A stretch of DNA of 64,000 bases, taken from Capitulum mitella. Lineage: Eukaryota; Arthropoda; Thecostraca; Pollicipedomorpha; Pollicipedidae. The position numbers and the translations under genes are program-made. Positions 43,881-55,469 of this stretch are shown piece by piece. Within the stretch, counting starts at the first letter, position 1; every line of letters begins with the position of its first letter. The DNA is taken from assembly GCA_030062745.1 (NCBI GenBank), contig CP099846.1, forward strand, positions 6,631,432 to 6,695,431, given 5' to 3'. The notes beneath the pieces were generated by a model that ran no database searches, was not told where the DNA came from, and worked only from the letters and a program-made list of their open reading frames with translations.

Positions 43881-44079
43881 CCCCGCTCTCGTCGGCCGGC
43901 TGAGCGGCTCAGACGGCTTCATCAGGGGCCGGAACGCCGCTCCGCCCGGTCAAGGCGCCGGCCCGCCGCTGTGGTAACAGCACGCCGCAATCGCGTAACC
44001 GATCGTCTGTCTGGGAGCGGGCGGCGCGAGCCCGGCCGCCGCCGCGGACCAGCCCGGGAGGAGAGGGCCACGCGGTCCC

Positions 44080-44745
44080 GTGAGGTTACCGTTCCGATCT
44101 ATTGCGGTCCTGTGAGGTTACCGGACCGATCTACCGCGGTCCTGTGAGGGTTACCGGAGAGACCAGTTGCGAGACTATGAGGTCAACGGAGCGACCTGTC
44201 GCGGTCCCGTGAGGTTACCGGACCGATCTATTGCGGTCCTGCGAGATTACCGGAGAGACCAGTTGCGAGACTATGAGGTCAACGGAGCGACCTGTCGCGG
44301 TCCTGTGAGGGTTACCGGAGCGATCTGTCGCGGTCCTGTGAGGGTTACCGGAGCGACCTGTCGCGGTACTGAGAGGCCACTAGAGCGATCCACTGCGGTC
44401 TCATGAGGCCAATGACACGACTGCGGTCCTGAGGTTACGGGAGCGATTTATCGCGTTCCCATACGTCAATACAGCAATCTACCGCGGTCCTGCGAGGTCA
44501 ACAGAGCAATCTACCGCGGTCCTGTAGGTCAGCAGATGATCTATCGCGGTCCTACAGGATCGGCGGAGGGTTTATCGCGGTCCTGTGAGGTCAGCAGAGG
44601 ATCTATCGCGGCCCTGTAGGCCAGCGGAGGATCTATTGCGGTTGTTTGAGGTCAGCAGAGGTCTATAGCGGTCCTGTGCGGCCAGAAGAGGATCTATCGC
44701 GGTCCTGCGAGGTCAGCAGAAGATCTGTCGCGGTCGGTGTGAAGT
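44080..44745. repeat. About 31-bp minisatellite, about 20 units
   Basis: Units such as GATCTATCGCGGTCCTGTGA + GGTCAGCAGAG. The left half ends in GGTTACCGGAG and the right half in GGTCAGCAGAG, so two subfamilies adjoin. This is the second-longest array in the window. Confidence 0.92.
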
Positions 44746-46022
44746 GCCGGGACGTCCGGGTGCTGCGAAGATCACCGGCAAACTCTCCACGGCCGCGGGA
44801 CAGTGTGAGTCTCCGTACTATCGACACCCTGGCAAGGACGTCGGGCCACTTCAAATGCGCGCCGTTCGTGGAATCCCAAGTGGGACAGGCTGAGCCGCGG
44901 TTCAAACCACGTCACAGCCCATCGTCAGTGGTAAAATTAGCAGGCCAGGGTTGCCAAAATATCGTTTTGATCCTGCTCTACCCTTGATTTAGGTGACATT
45001 ACTTCGGTTAATGTTTAAATATATTTGTTAACGTTAGACATATGCGCAAAACTGCGCATCGTTCGCTGTGTGTGAGTTAAACGTGCACACTGCAGTGCAC
45101 CTTGGTGCAGGTTTGTATCTATTACAAGCGCAAGGCACACAATGTCATGGGTTCGTGAAATTCATCGGTCTCGTAAACACCGGGGTAGCTGAAAATACGG
45201 ACCGAGCTGAGTCGGTGAAAAATGAACTAACTGCCCGAATGAAAAGTTGGCAGCCTGTCCGGACCACTCACACGTGATCAAACGGCATCGTGTCATCCCA
45301 TACGACGAAAGACGGTTGTAAAGCTGACTTTAAATGGCTGCAGATGCGCAAAGGACTAACAAAATACAATGAAGACGTAGATTTCTCGAGGAGGCATGCA
45401 TCCATCCGAGCATCCATGTCCAAAAAATTGTTTCTCAAAAAATTGGTAAGTCATAGCTAGGCACGGCGGAACCACCTGATCAGGGGAAGCACCGACGCCC
45501 TACCCTGAACATTCACGAAAAACTGCAAAACTGAAAGCAATCTTGAAAAATTTAGTAGTGACCCAGTGACGATGCATGGACAAAAATGGGATCTGCTCCT
45601 CTAACTACATCTGAATGTCATTACAAATATGGCGCAGGTCACGCTCGAAGAACAATAAGCACTAAAGAGCGGTGACGATCTTGGCGGGGCACAGCACCAT
45701 GAAAGAAATGCCACTCTTCCTGAGCAGGATTTCCCAGAAACGGCGCTGTTAAACATCCGCTAAACGCTTCTTCGACATGATCAATAACGTGATAAACCTC
45801 CAACAACCCGACCAAAAATATACCTCCGTCCTGTCCGTAGGCAGGGTTCCAAGCCAGCATCCACTAGGATCAAAACAAAACGGACAAATTTGGAAAACGG
45901 GGCAGGTGCAGTCCGCTCGTCCTCGCAAACGGCCGCAGTCCGGACGGACGGTTCTGACGACCGCTCCCGATGAACGGTTCACTTCCGGGTACGACGCTGG
46001 GCGGCGCTCGCCCGCAACCCAC

Positions 46023-46073
46023 CTTCTCTAGAATCCGCACCATCTTGCGTTCGGTCCTCGACCCGTCCCGCAT
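46023..46073 (-). CDS. IP3K, inferred first coding exon (17 codons)
   Basis: An ATG at 46073-46071 opens MRDGSRTERKMVRILEK and ends in phase 0 at a GAAG|GTGGGT donor, the same type as at the LDNLCK donor. Spliced to 39933 it gives MVRILEK-LSEDCKNVDF, a plausible charged N-terminus. It lies at the edge of a CpG-dense block, as expected of a first exon. The same frame stays open upstream to 46397, but in GC-rich sequence where that means little. No homology supports these 17 residues, so the call rests on donor, phase and context. Other or additional 5' exons further right are possible. Confidence 0.42.
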
Positions 46074-46400
46074 ATCACCACAGACTCGGTCGGTGCCTGC
46101 CGCGCTCGGATCTCTGATCGCTGAGCACGCGCTGCGCTCCTGCCGCGGCCGTGCACGGGGCTCGACTGCAGCGCCCGGCGGTCGCCGCGCTGCAGGCCGC
46201 GCGCTACCTCGTGCCGCGGCGCCGGGAAGCCCGCGGCCCGGCGGCGCCGCCCGCGGTCCGGCCGCCGGCCGCCGGCGCCGCCGCGGTCGCTGATTGGCGG
46301 CCGCCCTGTCAGCGCCGGCTCCGGGCCCCGGCCGCGAACACGCGCGACCGCCGAGGGTCTGGCGGCGGTTCCGGCCGGCGTTCTGCGGCCGTCTCATCTC
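46074..46400 (-). promoter_or_regulatory. CpG-dense block, possible IP3K promoter / 5' UTR
   Basis: Dense CpG and GC-box-like GGGGCGGC/CCGCCC words over about 330 bases directly upstream (gene sense) of the inferred first exon. No TATA box is seen. Other blocks of similar composition exist in the window, so this is suggestive only. Confidence 0.35.
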
Positions 46401-47540
46401 GTTGACTCACAGTCCGGCCGTGAGTCAAACCTCGCGCAGCGGACGCGTCGTCACGGCACGCGGAAAATTTCACGTCCAGAAAGTGCAACTGCGCTGTGAT
46501 GAGCCAGCACCCCTTGACGGAATATGATTAATCCAGTCTACCGATAACGTTCCCCGCCACACGCTCCACAAACGTACTCTGCACGGTTAGTGATCCGACG
46601 CCAAGGTAAATAGATGAATTTTACACAGCAATCTTGAGCCACGCAACACATGACACCAACGAGCTGCCGATGGTGAAATCCCCCCCCCCAACACAGACGA
46701 GGTCCGGCAGCATTTGAAGGGAGGGGCAGGGATGCTATCAGACCGGTGCTGGAGACAGACCGGACCGCACTTGATCCAGGGCTCCGATTGGCCGCTGACG
46801 TCGGGAGGTTCCGGTTTAGAAGATCGTCTGTCTGGCAGCGGGCGAGGCTCGCATCTAACGGGGTAAAGGTCGACCGTGCTGCCCCATCTACACCCTCTCA
46901 GCGCGGTACGCAGGCCTCCGCTGCTGTCTCCATGGCGTCCGACTGGTTTCGAGGAATGAAGGTGAAAAAGGCGCAAAAACGCGATAACAAACTGCTGATC
47001 GGAAAATCATAAAGCAGACATGCCTTCGAAATCCTGACGTGCATTGAATCCTCTCGAGTTTCAGGCCATCAGCCAACTTACGTCGTTTGAAATGTCAGGG
47101 GCAACCTGACGCGGTTCGGTGCATCGCTTACATTAAACCTAGCGCCTTCTGTTCGCTACAAAGGCATGCACGAAGGACGACACTTTTCTTCCCCATGGAT
47201 TATTCAGTACGACAGGTTACGTGTGTCGTATGTGCAGTATGCAATGCAGAAGCCGACCCTCAAACCGATGCTGTGCAGCAGTCGCTGATCACCGATCCGA
47301 CCCCAGCCACTCTCCAAACAGCGGCCGCAGCTCGGCCGTCCGGGGCTGTACAGCGCGGTCTGGCCGCCGCCGGACCAGGCGGCGGATCCTGCAGCCCAGC
47401 CAGCCGCGGCCGGACGCCGTTCCGGCCGGCCCGCACCGTCAGACAGGACGGCCGCCTTCCGACGCCTCCCCGAGCAGCCATCCTCACTGCGGAACGCTGA
47501 GGCGGCGAGCGGTCTGCCGGGCCCCAGCGCCCGCCGCTCA
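46401..47540. other. Intergenic or unassigned, no gene seen
   Basis: Mixed composition with a 10-base poly(C) at 46680. Open frames near 47.2-47.5 kb run into the repeat-rich block to the right. Nothing was recognised. Confidence 0.5.
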
Positions 47541-47544
47541 CGCC

Positions 47545-47700
47545 GCCCGACGACCGGCCGTCCCGCGGTTCACACCACGCGGGCGACCGTCCCGCGGTTC
47601 ACGCCGCCCGACGACCGACCGTCCCGCGGTTCACGCCGCCCGACGACCGACCGTCCCACGGCTCATGCCGCCCGACGACCGACTGTCCGCGGCTTATCAA
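47545..47700. repeat. 32-bp minisatellite, about 5 units
   Basis: Units such as GACGACCGACCGTCCCGCGG + TTCACGCCGCCC. It causes the long plus-strand open frame at 47.2-48.1 kb. Confidence 0.9.
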
Positions 47701-48079
47701 CGCTGCTCGCACGGCTCCGCAGAGGAGCCCGGCTCGCTCGCGTTTCTCCGGGCACAGAGGCCGGGCGCTGATGGCAGCTCGGCCCCTCGTGACTGGCACC
47801 CGTTACGACAGAACGACGCACTGCGCCCCCGCGCGGCACGGCGCGCACTTCCGTCACGTCTGCGGCAGAGTGGGGGGGGGGGCGTTTCCGGGAGGCCAGC
47901 GGAGGTGGGCGCCGGACGTCACGGAAGTCCCGTCTATCGTCACGTCCAGTCCGCCCCGTGTGTGACGCCGAGACGCCGCGATAGCCCGCGGAAAACCGGA
48001 AGCGGCGTGAGTCATCGTAGGCTACACCGCACGAATGGCCTTGCGTGGGAACGGCCGAGAGGGCGGAGAAATGAATGAA

Positions 48080-49790
48080 TGGGCAACGCCTGAGAGAGAA
48101 AAGCCCTCTTACGCACTCTATAGAGAACTGGAGACGGTTTCTTTCCAAGTGCATTGCGTCATAAGGCAACACCTGCTCTTCAGTTCACAACTGCAGGGGC
48201 TATTTTAATATGGTAATGAGTAGGTAAATCTCTCCACCCTCTCCAGTACCTATTTTGCTCACCCACTGAGAAGAATTTGCCCCCATTCATATTCTTCATA
48301 GAATAAACAAGCGTACCCGGAGAGTTTCAGGTCATCAATTTTACACTATTCACTAGCCTCTACTACTGCACAATATGTTGTCTTTCACGTACTCCGTGGG
48401 TATCTTTGTGGACATTAAATGATCCTTAGACCACAGTCGTTCAACGCGTTAGTGTTCTTCAGCGCTACAAACAGCAAAAAATGTTCATCTCCATATGGTG
48501 TCCTTGTGCCAGTCCTTTGTAAATAAGGCCCTTATTTGAGATATATAGCGTTCAGAGTGAACACAGTGCTGAATACCGTCACGCTGACGCTTTTATGGCG
48601 TCTTATTGACTGGAGCAGCTTTAATCTTTGTCTTTCGCTCCTGGTCCTTTCTTCTGCATTTACATCGCAAAAATCGGCATCCACATCCCTATCCGGAACC
48701 GCGTGGCAATGAGAACTCACTCGCAGTTACGTCACCATTTAAGCGAGTCTTCCTGCAGATGCGACGCACATGTTTCTGTGTCTAATTCACAAGTCGCATT
48801 TTTCACTGTATTACTTGTCTTATGCCATTATGCCGCCGCATACTGAACAACAATTAGCAGTAACCACCTTTCACATCCTTACAATGCATGGTTGCTTTCA
48901 ACGTATGAACCTATGGACTAACGACTGCATTTTGGCATATGGGACGAAATTCCGGCGCGTGCACAGGAACTGAGATTGCGTTTCCACTCTTCGGATCCGT
49001 GTCCAGTACACCTACTCAGTGACGCCACCAGAAACATCATCCGTTTTCGTCAGCAACCAATTTGGAGCATTTACACTTTAATATTCTCACCGCGCATCAA
49101 ATGCACACATCTACGATTCCCTGCCACAACGCGGAGAACAAAATCCGTCACTACGTCTCTGTTCTGGCTACGTATGTAGGTACTCCGAAGTTGCCTGCGA
49201 CCACAATAAGCAGAAAATGCTGTCCAGTTGCTGAATCGGTACGTGAAAAAAATGTTATAATACCTCCAGGTTGCCAAACAAGCGCATTTTCCTCTCCGGC
49301 TTTCTCGACAGTACCCTACTGCAACATGACAGAAACTGGACGTTAGCTGTGATGACAAAGCTTAAACCCCCCCTTGATCCGTGCCCAAACCCTAACGAAA
49401 ATCTTGAATGAGCAGTTGCCTACAAGCATTTACTTTAAGCTAGATAGTTGTATTATTTTATCAACGTCAAACATTTGCACGTGGGACCGAAAGGGTGTGT
49501 CAGCGCACCAATTATCGATACCTTTGATCGGCGTTAAGAAAAACACCTGCAGCGGGACGAACGCAAAACGGCACAAATCTTCCGATCGAAATCACGCATA
49601 AACAGTATTGGTTTCGCGACGTCTAATACTAAAATTTTGCTTCTAATGCTCTTAGCAGTCTGCTTAAGACCCCAGACCTGCGTCCCTGAGCTGTGACAGC
49701 ATCTCTCCCGATTTCCCCTCCCATTCAGGTTCGTCCAAACTCTTGCACGCCGCCAGGGACTGATTTGGTGAGCAGCACCTCAACAGCACA
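48080..49790. other. AT-richer unique stretch, no gene seen
   Basis: The least GC-rich part of the right half. Short open frames only (for example 49071-49358 on -), without domains I recognise and without a convincing splice model. It could include an old mobile element, but no terminal repeats were found. Confidence 0.5.
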
Positions 49791-50500
49791 GCAACACCCG
49801 GTCAGTGCCGTCCGGGTGACGGGTGGAGGCAACACGGCCAAATGGAACTAATCACTCGAACCGTTTCATTAACCAAGCTTCCGGGTCGGAGCCGGCCCGA
49901 CTTCGGCAGTCCATCAGCGTCCGTCGGAGTCGGCTTCCGCTGGCCGTCATCAGACCGCAGAGCCTGACGCCCGCCCCCGTCTGACGCCGACCCAGGTCCG
50001 ACGTCCCGGCCACCGAGGTCCGGCGCTCTGCCGGTTCCCCAGGCGGCGATCATCGGCGACGCTCCAGTTCAGGTCAGCACACCGCCGCCGCCGCCGCACG
50101 GGTCAGCGGGAACAGGGCCGGCACGGCGCGGCCCGCAGACGCCAGCCCGGTGACGCCTTAGCTGGGCGCCGCCAGCGGCGTCCGCTGTCGGCGGCAGCGT
50201 GCGGCGCTCCGCTCACAATCCGCCCGCTCCCCGGCCGGGGAGACGCCGCCCTGTCCCGGGCCGAGTCTGACCGATCGCCGCCGGCGGTCTCCGTCGCCGG
50301 CTCTCCGGGAGACGGCCTCTGACAGCCGAGAGACGTTCGACCGCGGCGGCGGCCGGGTACCGCTGACGGCACACGTTGACGCGCCGCGGGCGTGCTCGGC
50401 CGGCCGACCTCAGCGCTGAGTAGGGGGCTAAGAGGAACCGGACGAGGTCCGGCCGGCCGCGAAATCGGCGCCACACGACAGACGGTGACTTACGGCCAGC
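49791..50500. other. GC-rich unassigned stretch
   Basis: CpG-dense sequence with overlapping open frames on the - strand (50103-50581) rich in Arg, Pro and Gly. No domain recognised. Confidence 0.45.
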
Positions 50501-50529
50501 ACCGTCCCAGCGGTGATGATGTCTGTCTA

Positions 50530-50754
50530 TTCCTTTCCCTCTTTTTTTCCCCACCTCCCTGTCTTCTACCACTCGCCTCACCTCTCAACTCAGCTCCGCT
50601 CAGCAAAGCTCAGCTCAGCTCAGCTCAGCTCATCTAACATCACCTCATCTCACATCACCTTATCCCATCCCACCTCAACTCACCCATATCACCTCATTTC
50701 ATCCCATCTCGTCTCATCCCACTTCACTTCAACTCGCCTCGCCTCTCGCCTCGC

Positions 50755-50800
<46 letters not shown>
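50530..50800. repeat. Polypyrimidine tract: (CTCAG)n to (CTCAY)n to (TC)n
   Basis: The + strand carries almost only C, T and A in CTCAGCTCAG and CATCTCACATC pentamer-like patterns from about 50.58 kb, ending in about 20 perfect TC dinucleotides (about 50758-50798). The strand asymmetry is strong, and such tracts can adopt triplex structures. Confidence 0.92.
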
Positions 50801-51725
50801 ATTCGTACGTGCCATGGAACACTAAAATCATTCATTGGTTACGACGCCCGAAAGGAAACATATCAGTGCAGGTGGAGCTGCGGGCAGGAGAACTGGCTGT
50901 GTATTGACTCGGCTGCCGAGCTGGCGCCCCCCGCGGCGGACGGCCCACTGCCCCGTTGAAAACACGGCCGGCTGCCGGCACTGAGACGAATCCAGACTAA
51001 CGCAAACATCGGTGGCGCGGACCGCGTCAGCGGCGGCGCCGCGCCGCGTCTCGGCAGATCGGCCGCCGGCCAGAGCCGCCGCCCCGGGGCTGAATCACCG
51101 CAGACCCGCGCGGCAACAGCCGGCCGCGGACCGCCGGCGGCCTGGGCGGCACCCCGTCACCTCAGCGCTGCCGGCCGGCCGCGGCTGGCGGGGGCGGCAG
51201 AGGCAGAGCGGACATCCAGTCCAGCGCAGCCGGCGCGGCGCAGCTGCTGAGGCCACCAGCCCCGGATGGCCGGCAGAACGACAGCGGAACGGTGGTGACA
51301 GGGTTGCACCATGGCTCCGCCCGGCCAGGAGCGCTGGGGCGAACAGGAACAGCGTCAACAGGCGCTGGGCTCGACAGCTGCTTCAGGACGTGAGGAGCAG
51401 CTATTTCCCGACAGATACCGGCAACACGCCTTTGACCGGAAAACAACCAGAAACGGCGACAACGATAGCGCTTTAGAGTCTTCTATCAGTCACTGCTACA
51501 ATACTTCGTCGAAACGTCGCGTCACGTAACTACGTAACACCATTCATCATTAAGACATTCAATCCATGGCCACTAATAACCATGTACCACATCCTCAGGT
51601 ATGTGCGATGCACGGGGGCAGCACCAACAAACCTTGTCCAGTGATCATCACGTGCAAAAAGTCTGCAGGCATGCACAGCGTGCAGGGGCACAGAAAAACC
51701 TCGGCCACCACCAGTCCGGTAAGGA
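50801..51725. other. Unassigned, GC-rich then mixed; no gene seen
   Basis: GC-rich to about 51.35 kb, then ordinary sequence. No reading frame was recognised. Confidence 0.45.
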
Positions 51726-51729
51726 CCGG

Positions 51730-52210
51730 CCCGGCTCGGCTGGACGGTAACCGAGACGGGGCCTGTTCCGCGGTCAGAAGTTACTGAAAGAGGGTTTGTT
51801 CCGTTGCTAGGTTACCGAGAGGGGCCTGTTCCGCGACCGAACGGTCAACGACAGGGGGCCTGTTCCGTGGCCGGACGGTCACCGAAAGGGGGCCTGTTCC
51901 GTGGATGGACGGTGACCGAGAGGGGGCCTGTTCCCCATCCCTGGACGGTCGCCGAGAGGGGCGTGTTCCACAGCTGGACGGTCGCCGAGAGGGGGCCTGT
52001 TCCCCGTCCAGGCGGTTACCGAGAGAGGGCCTATTCCACAGCTGGATAGTTACAGAGAGGGGTCCTGTTCCACAGCTGGACAGTTACCGAGGGGGGACCT
52101 GTTCCCCGGCCAGACGGCTATACAGGGAAACTGTTCCACCGCTGGAGACTTACCGAGAGGGGTCTGTTCCATCGCCAGACGATTACCGAGAGGGGCCTGT
52201 TCTACAGCCG
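51730..52210. repeat. 34-bp minisatellite, about 13 units
   Basis: Units around GGTCACCGAAAGGGGGCCTG + TTCCGTGGCCGGAC, diverging to the right. The plus-strand frame 51905-52303 is due to the repeat. Confidence 0.9.
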
Positions 52211-52479
52211 ACCGACGGCGGCATACCAGAGCGCCGCCCGCCGACCCACGTCTCCGCCTCGCCGCCCGAAGAGGAACATCCTACCGCCCGGGCCCGGCAG
52301 TGACGTCATCACGGGCCGGCTCAGGCCGAGCAGAGATTGGCGGGCGCCGATAGTGGACGGTTTTGGCCCGTCCCCGTGTCCGCCAGTCCGGACCGCCACG
52401 CGCGCGCCCGACCCGCCAGCTCTGAAGCGACCGTGGCGTGAGAACTGGCGCCTCGGAACTCGGCAGCCCGAGGCGCGTG

Positions 52480-52710
52480 CTCTCGGACGCCCGGGAGCTC
52501 GGGTGCAGGAGTGAGGGCTCGGACGCCTGGGAACTCCGGTGCAGGAGTGAGGGCTAGGACGCCCGGGAGTTCCGGTGCGGGAGTGAGGGCTCGGACGCCC
52601 GGGAGTTCCGGAGCAGGAGTGTGCCCTCTGACGCCCGGGAGTTCCGATGCAGGAATGTGCCATCGTGCGTCCAGGAGCTCCGGAGCAGGAATGTGCGCTC
52701 CTACATCTCG
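52480..52710. repeat. 36-bp minisatellite, about 6-7 units
   Basis: Units such as GGACGCCCGGGAGTTCCGGT + GCAGGAGTGAGGGCTC. Because 36 is a multiple of three, both strands have open frames (GNSGAGVRARTP on +, PELPGVRALTPA on -). Confidence 0.92.
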
Positions 52711-52714
52711 GCAG

Positions 52715-53755
52715 ACGCTGAGTACGGGGTTCGCGGGCTGCTGACGGACCGGAGTCCTCAGGGTGGCCGGTGCCGGCGAAGATGGAGTAAACGTGGCCGG
52801 AACCCGCCCCGGCAAGGCACACCTGTGTCAGCGCCCGAACATCTGCGTAATCTGTGCAGGCCGGCTATTGGCCGGCCGGCTCGGCCAACTGCTTTGCTAT
52901 TCAGATATCGCGAGCGCGGTGTCCATATCTGGCGCATACCGCACAGCAGACGTCACACAATGTCAAGTGCGCTGAGAGCGTTGGACAATGTCTAATGCGT
53001 TGGACTGAAGGAAACATTTCCCACAACAATGGCGCTTATTCCACGGCTGTCGAAGACACTGCCAGTTGTTTCGAACCGCATGGTACGCCTCATGTTTAAT
53101 TTCACACCGTACCAAGAAAATCTGGTAATTAACCAATCTAAAGATAGTTCGGTTGATATAGAGCGGTGATTTAGCACTTCCACAACATAATGACATCTCA
53201 TAGCATTCCCGAACGCCATAAAAAGCCGCATGGCATCACCAACCAATATATGAACCGCCTGCACCACGACCTTCCTGCCGACACACTCTTCGGGTAGAAC
53301 AGGACCAGTCACACCATCGCGTCATCACCAGCCTCAGACCGCAGCGCCTGGTACATCCTGACTTTCCGGCACGGTACCTCCCTCCCGGCAGCTGCCGCAG
53401 ATGCGCAGCTCAACACGCCACCGGGCCGAGAGACGCGCCGGCTGAGCGGCATGTCCGGGGGCGCGACCCACAGGTCAGGTCGGCTGAGTCGGCCCAGCGG
53501 CGCGGGAGACGGCTCGCCACCGTCCAGGCCGGCCCGGCTCCGGGGCGACGTCCGCCGCTCGGCCCGGCCGCCGCCCGACCTCGCTCGACCCCGGCGCGCG
53601 GCTCTGACGTCACTGTGACGCGGGCCGGCGGCCGGCGGCGCCGCCCGGTCGGCGGCCGGCGGCCGCACCGTTACGACCCGTCCCGGTCCGGCCCGGCGGA
53701 GGCCACGCACACGGCCGGACCGGGTCAACCCCGCTGGCCTGACCCACCACCGGCG
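52715..53755. other. Unassigned; no gene recognised
   Basis: 52.95-53.3 kb is AT-richer with a 106-codon minus frame of no known family. 53.4-53.75 kb is GC- and CpG-rich. Confidence 0.45.
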
Positions 53756-53759
53756 CCGA

Positions 53760-54060
53760 CCGACCTCTGACACCGCTCACAGAAGTCAGACACCGCTCAC
53801 TCGTCAGACATCGCTCACAAATGTCAGACACCGCTCACAGGCGTCAGACACCGCCCACATGCGTCAGACGCCGCTTACAGACGTCAGATGCCGCTCATTC
53901 GCGTCAGACATCGCTCACTCGCGCCAGACACCGCTCACAAGCCTCAGACCGCTCACGGACGTTACACACTGCTCACAGGCGTCCGATGACACCACTCACT
54001 GGCTTCAGATGACACCGCTTACAGGCATCAGATGATATCGCTCCGAGATGCGGCACGACA
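53760..54060. repeat. 20-bp minisatellite, about 13 units
   Basis: Units of about 20 bases, GTCAGACACCGCTCACAGGC, with point variants, loosening to the right into longer units (CAGATGACACCGCTTACAGG). Confidence 0.92.
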
Positions 54061-55155
54061 TCGCCTTTAAATGTCAGATGCACAGGCGACAGCTACTACC
54101 CTCCCAACTGTCATATGACGATGTCACAAAGGGACGGAAGAACTTGCGTCAGTCAGTATTCCTCACAAGCGTCGGAGAAACACACGTATGGCACGGCTGA
54201 GGCGGGGCACGGGAACACGCGTCCGCCAGCGCTAATCAGCCTGCGAACTGTGAACAGTAAGACGGAGTTGAAGAACTCAAGGGCATCAGAGGACCATGTG
54301 TAAGACTGCATCGTTCGCGAGTGGTAGAGGAACCAAAACAGGTGTCAACTGGACACAGTTCTGGAACGTTAGATGACAACATCTAAAAACGGCATGCCGT
54401 CCAATGGTTTAAAGCGGCACTCCTGGATCTGCGCCACGTCCGCATCCAGAAAACGCGTCCCTGCCGAAAGGGCAATGACCGCAACTGACAAATGTAAGCA
54501 GCTCTTCATAACATCGACCTCTCGTGGAGACACTCAAGCTGTCAGTTTACACAGGCCACTATCTGAAGACTGGTCAGCCAGAGGAGACTCCTACATCTGT
54601 CACAAGCAGTCTTCATGAACGTCCTGCAGCATCGCGGCAGCAGTGTTTCAATTTCACCATCACACAGACAATGAATCTGACGACACTGCCCGAAACAGCT
54701 GGCATTCACGTTCAAACTTTCCACATCTTAAATAGCTACCTCTGTCTTTCATTATGCAAATAAACCTTTCGTTTTCAACGATTCACTGAAAAAAACTAGA
54801 TAGCAATGTCTCGACATGCCATCAAAAGTAAAAGAAGTGAATAAATAAAAAGTCCGTCCACAGCACCAATGTTTTAAGTGTCCTAAAGGGAGCATTGACA
54901 GATTGTCAAAGGCCCCACACAAATCGTAAGGATAACAAAATCGAACGCGACATTCTCTATCAATGTAAACAAGATAACCTCATATCTAAATGTATGTTTC
55001 AAGATACACAATCCTTCCCAAGGACTCAGCAGGACCGTGTAAGCCCCGCAAAACATACCCAGCCTTAAGACGCCGTCGACTGCGTCAACGACGTCCGCCT
55101 GGGTACTCCCGCGACACCAGAGTGCCGGCCCTTCAGCCGACAGATAGCCGGCGTC
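54061..55155. other. Unassigned, AT-richer; no gene seen
   Basis: Unique-looking sequence with short open frames only. Confidence 0.5.
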
Positions 55156-55159
55156 CGAC

Positions 55160-55465
55160 CGATCGCGACCACGCAGCACCCTCCTGCCGCCGACACCGGA
55201 CCCGAGAGAGCACCCTTCTGGTGCCGACACCGGCACCGAGAGAACACCCTTCTGGTGCCGTCACCGGCGCCGAGAGAGCACCCTCCTGCCGCCGACAGAG
55301 CACTCTTCTGGTGCCGTCAGCGGCGCCGAGAGAGCACCCTCCTGCCGCCGACACTGGCGCCAAGAGAGCACCCTTCTGGCGCCGACACCGGCACCGAGAG
55401 AGCACCCTTCTAAAGCCGTCAGCGGCGCCGAGAGAGCACATTCCTGCCGCCGACACCGACGCCGA
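55160..55465. repeat. About 31-34-bp minisatellite, about 9 units
   Basis: Units share GCCGACACCGGCACCGAGAG + AGCACCCTTCTGGT, with the alternative ending CCTCCTGCC. It explains part of the 273-codon minus frame at 55133-55954. Confidence 0.9.
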
Positions 55466-55469
55466 GAGG

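Larger units (their letters stand above)
39934..46022 (-). other. IP3K first intron (inferred), 6.1 kb
   Basis: Holds the 32-, 65-, about 60-84- and about 31-bp arrays listed below. Stretches at 41.1-41.4, 41.9-42.4, 43.0-43.6 and 44.9-45.9 kb have no recognisable gene. The intron's existence depends on the first-exon call. Confidence 0.5.

Noticed and set aside
44080..44745. CRISPR-like regularly spaced array
   Set aside because: Contiguous diverging units of about 31 bp with no unique spacers, in a eukaryotic intron; this is a minisatellite.
44890..44925. tRNA B-box-like GGTTCAAACC
   Set aside because: No matching A box, anticodon arm or acceptor stem around it; other B-box-like words (for example near 33345) fail in the same way.
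47221..48078. 285-codon plus-strand frame
   Set aside because: Spans the 32-bp array and GC-rich flank; Arg/Pro/Ala-rich with no domain.
1..53100. Similar RFETTGS peptides at position 3 (+) and near 53.09 kb (-), recalling transposon HTH linkers
   Set aside because: Similarity is only about 25 bases and no further domain is visible at either place.
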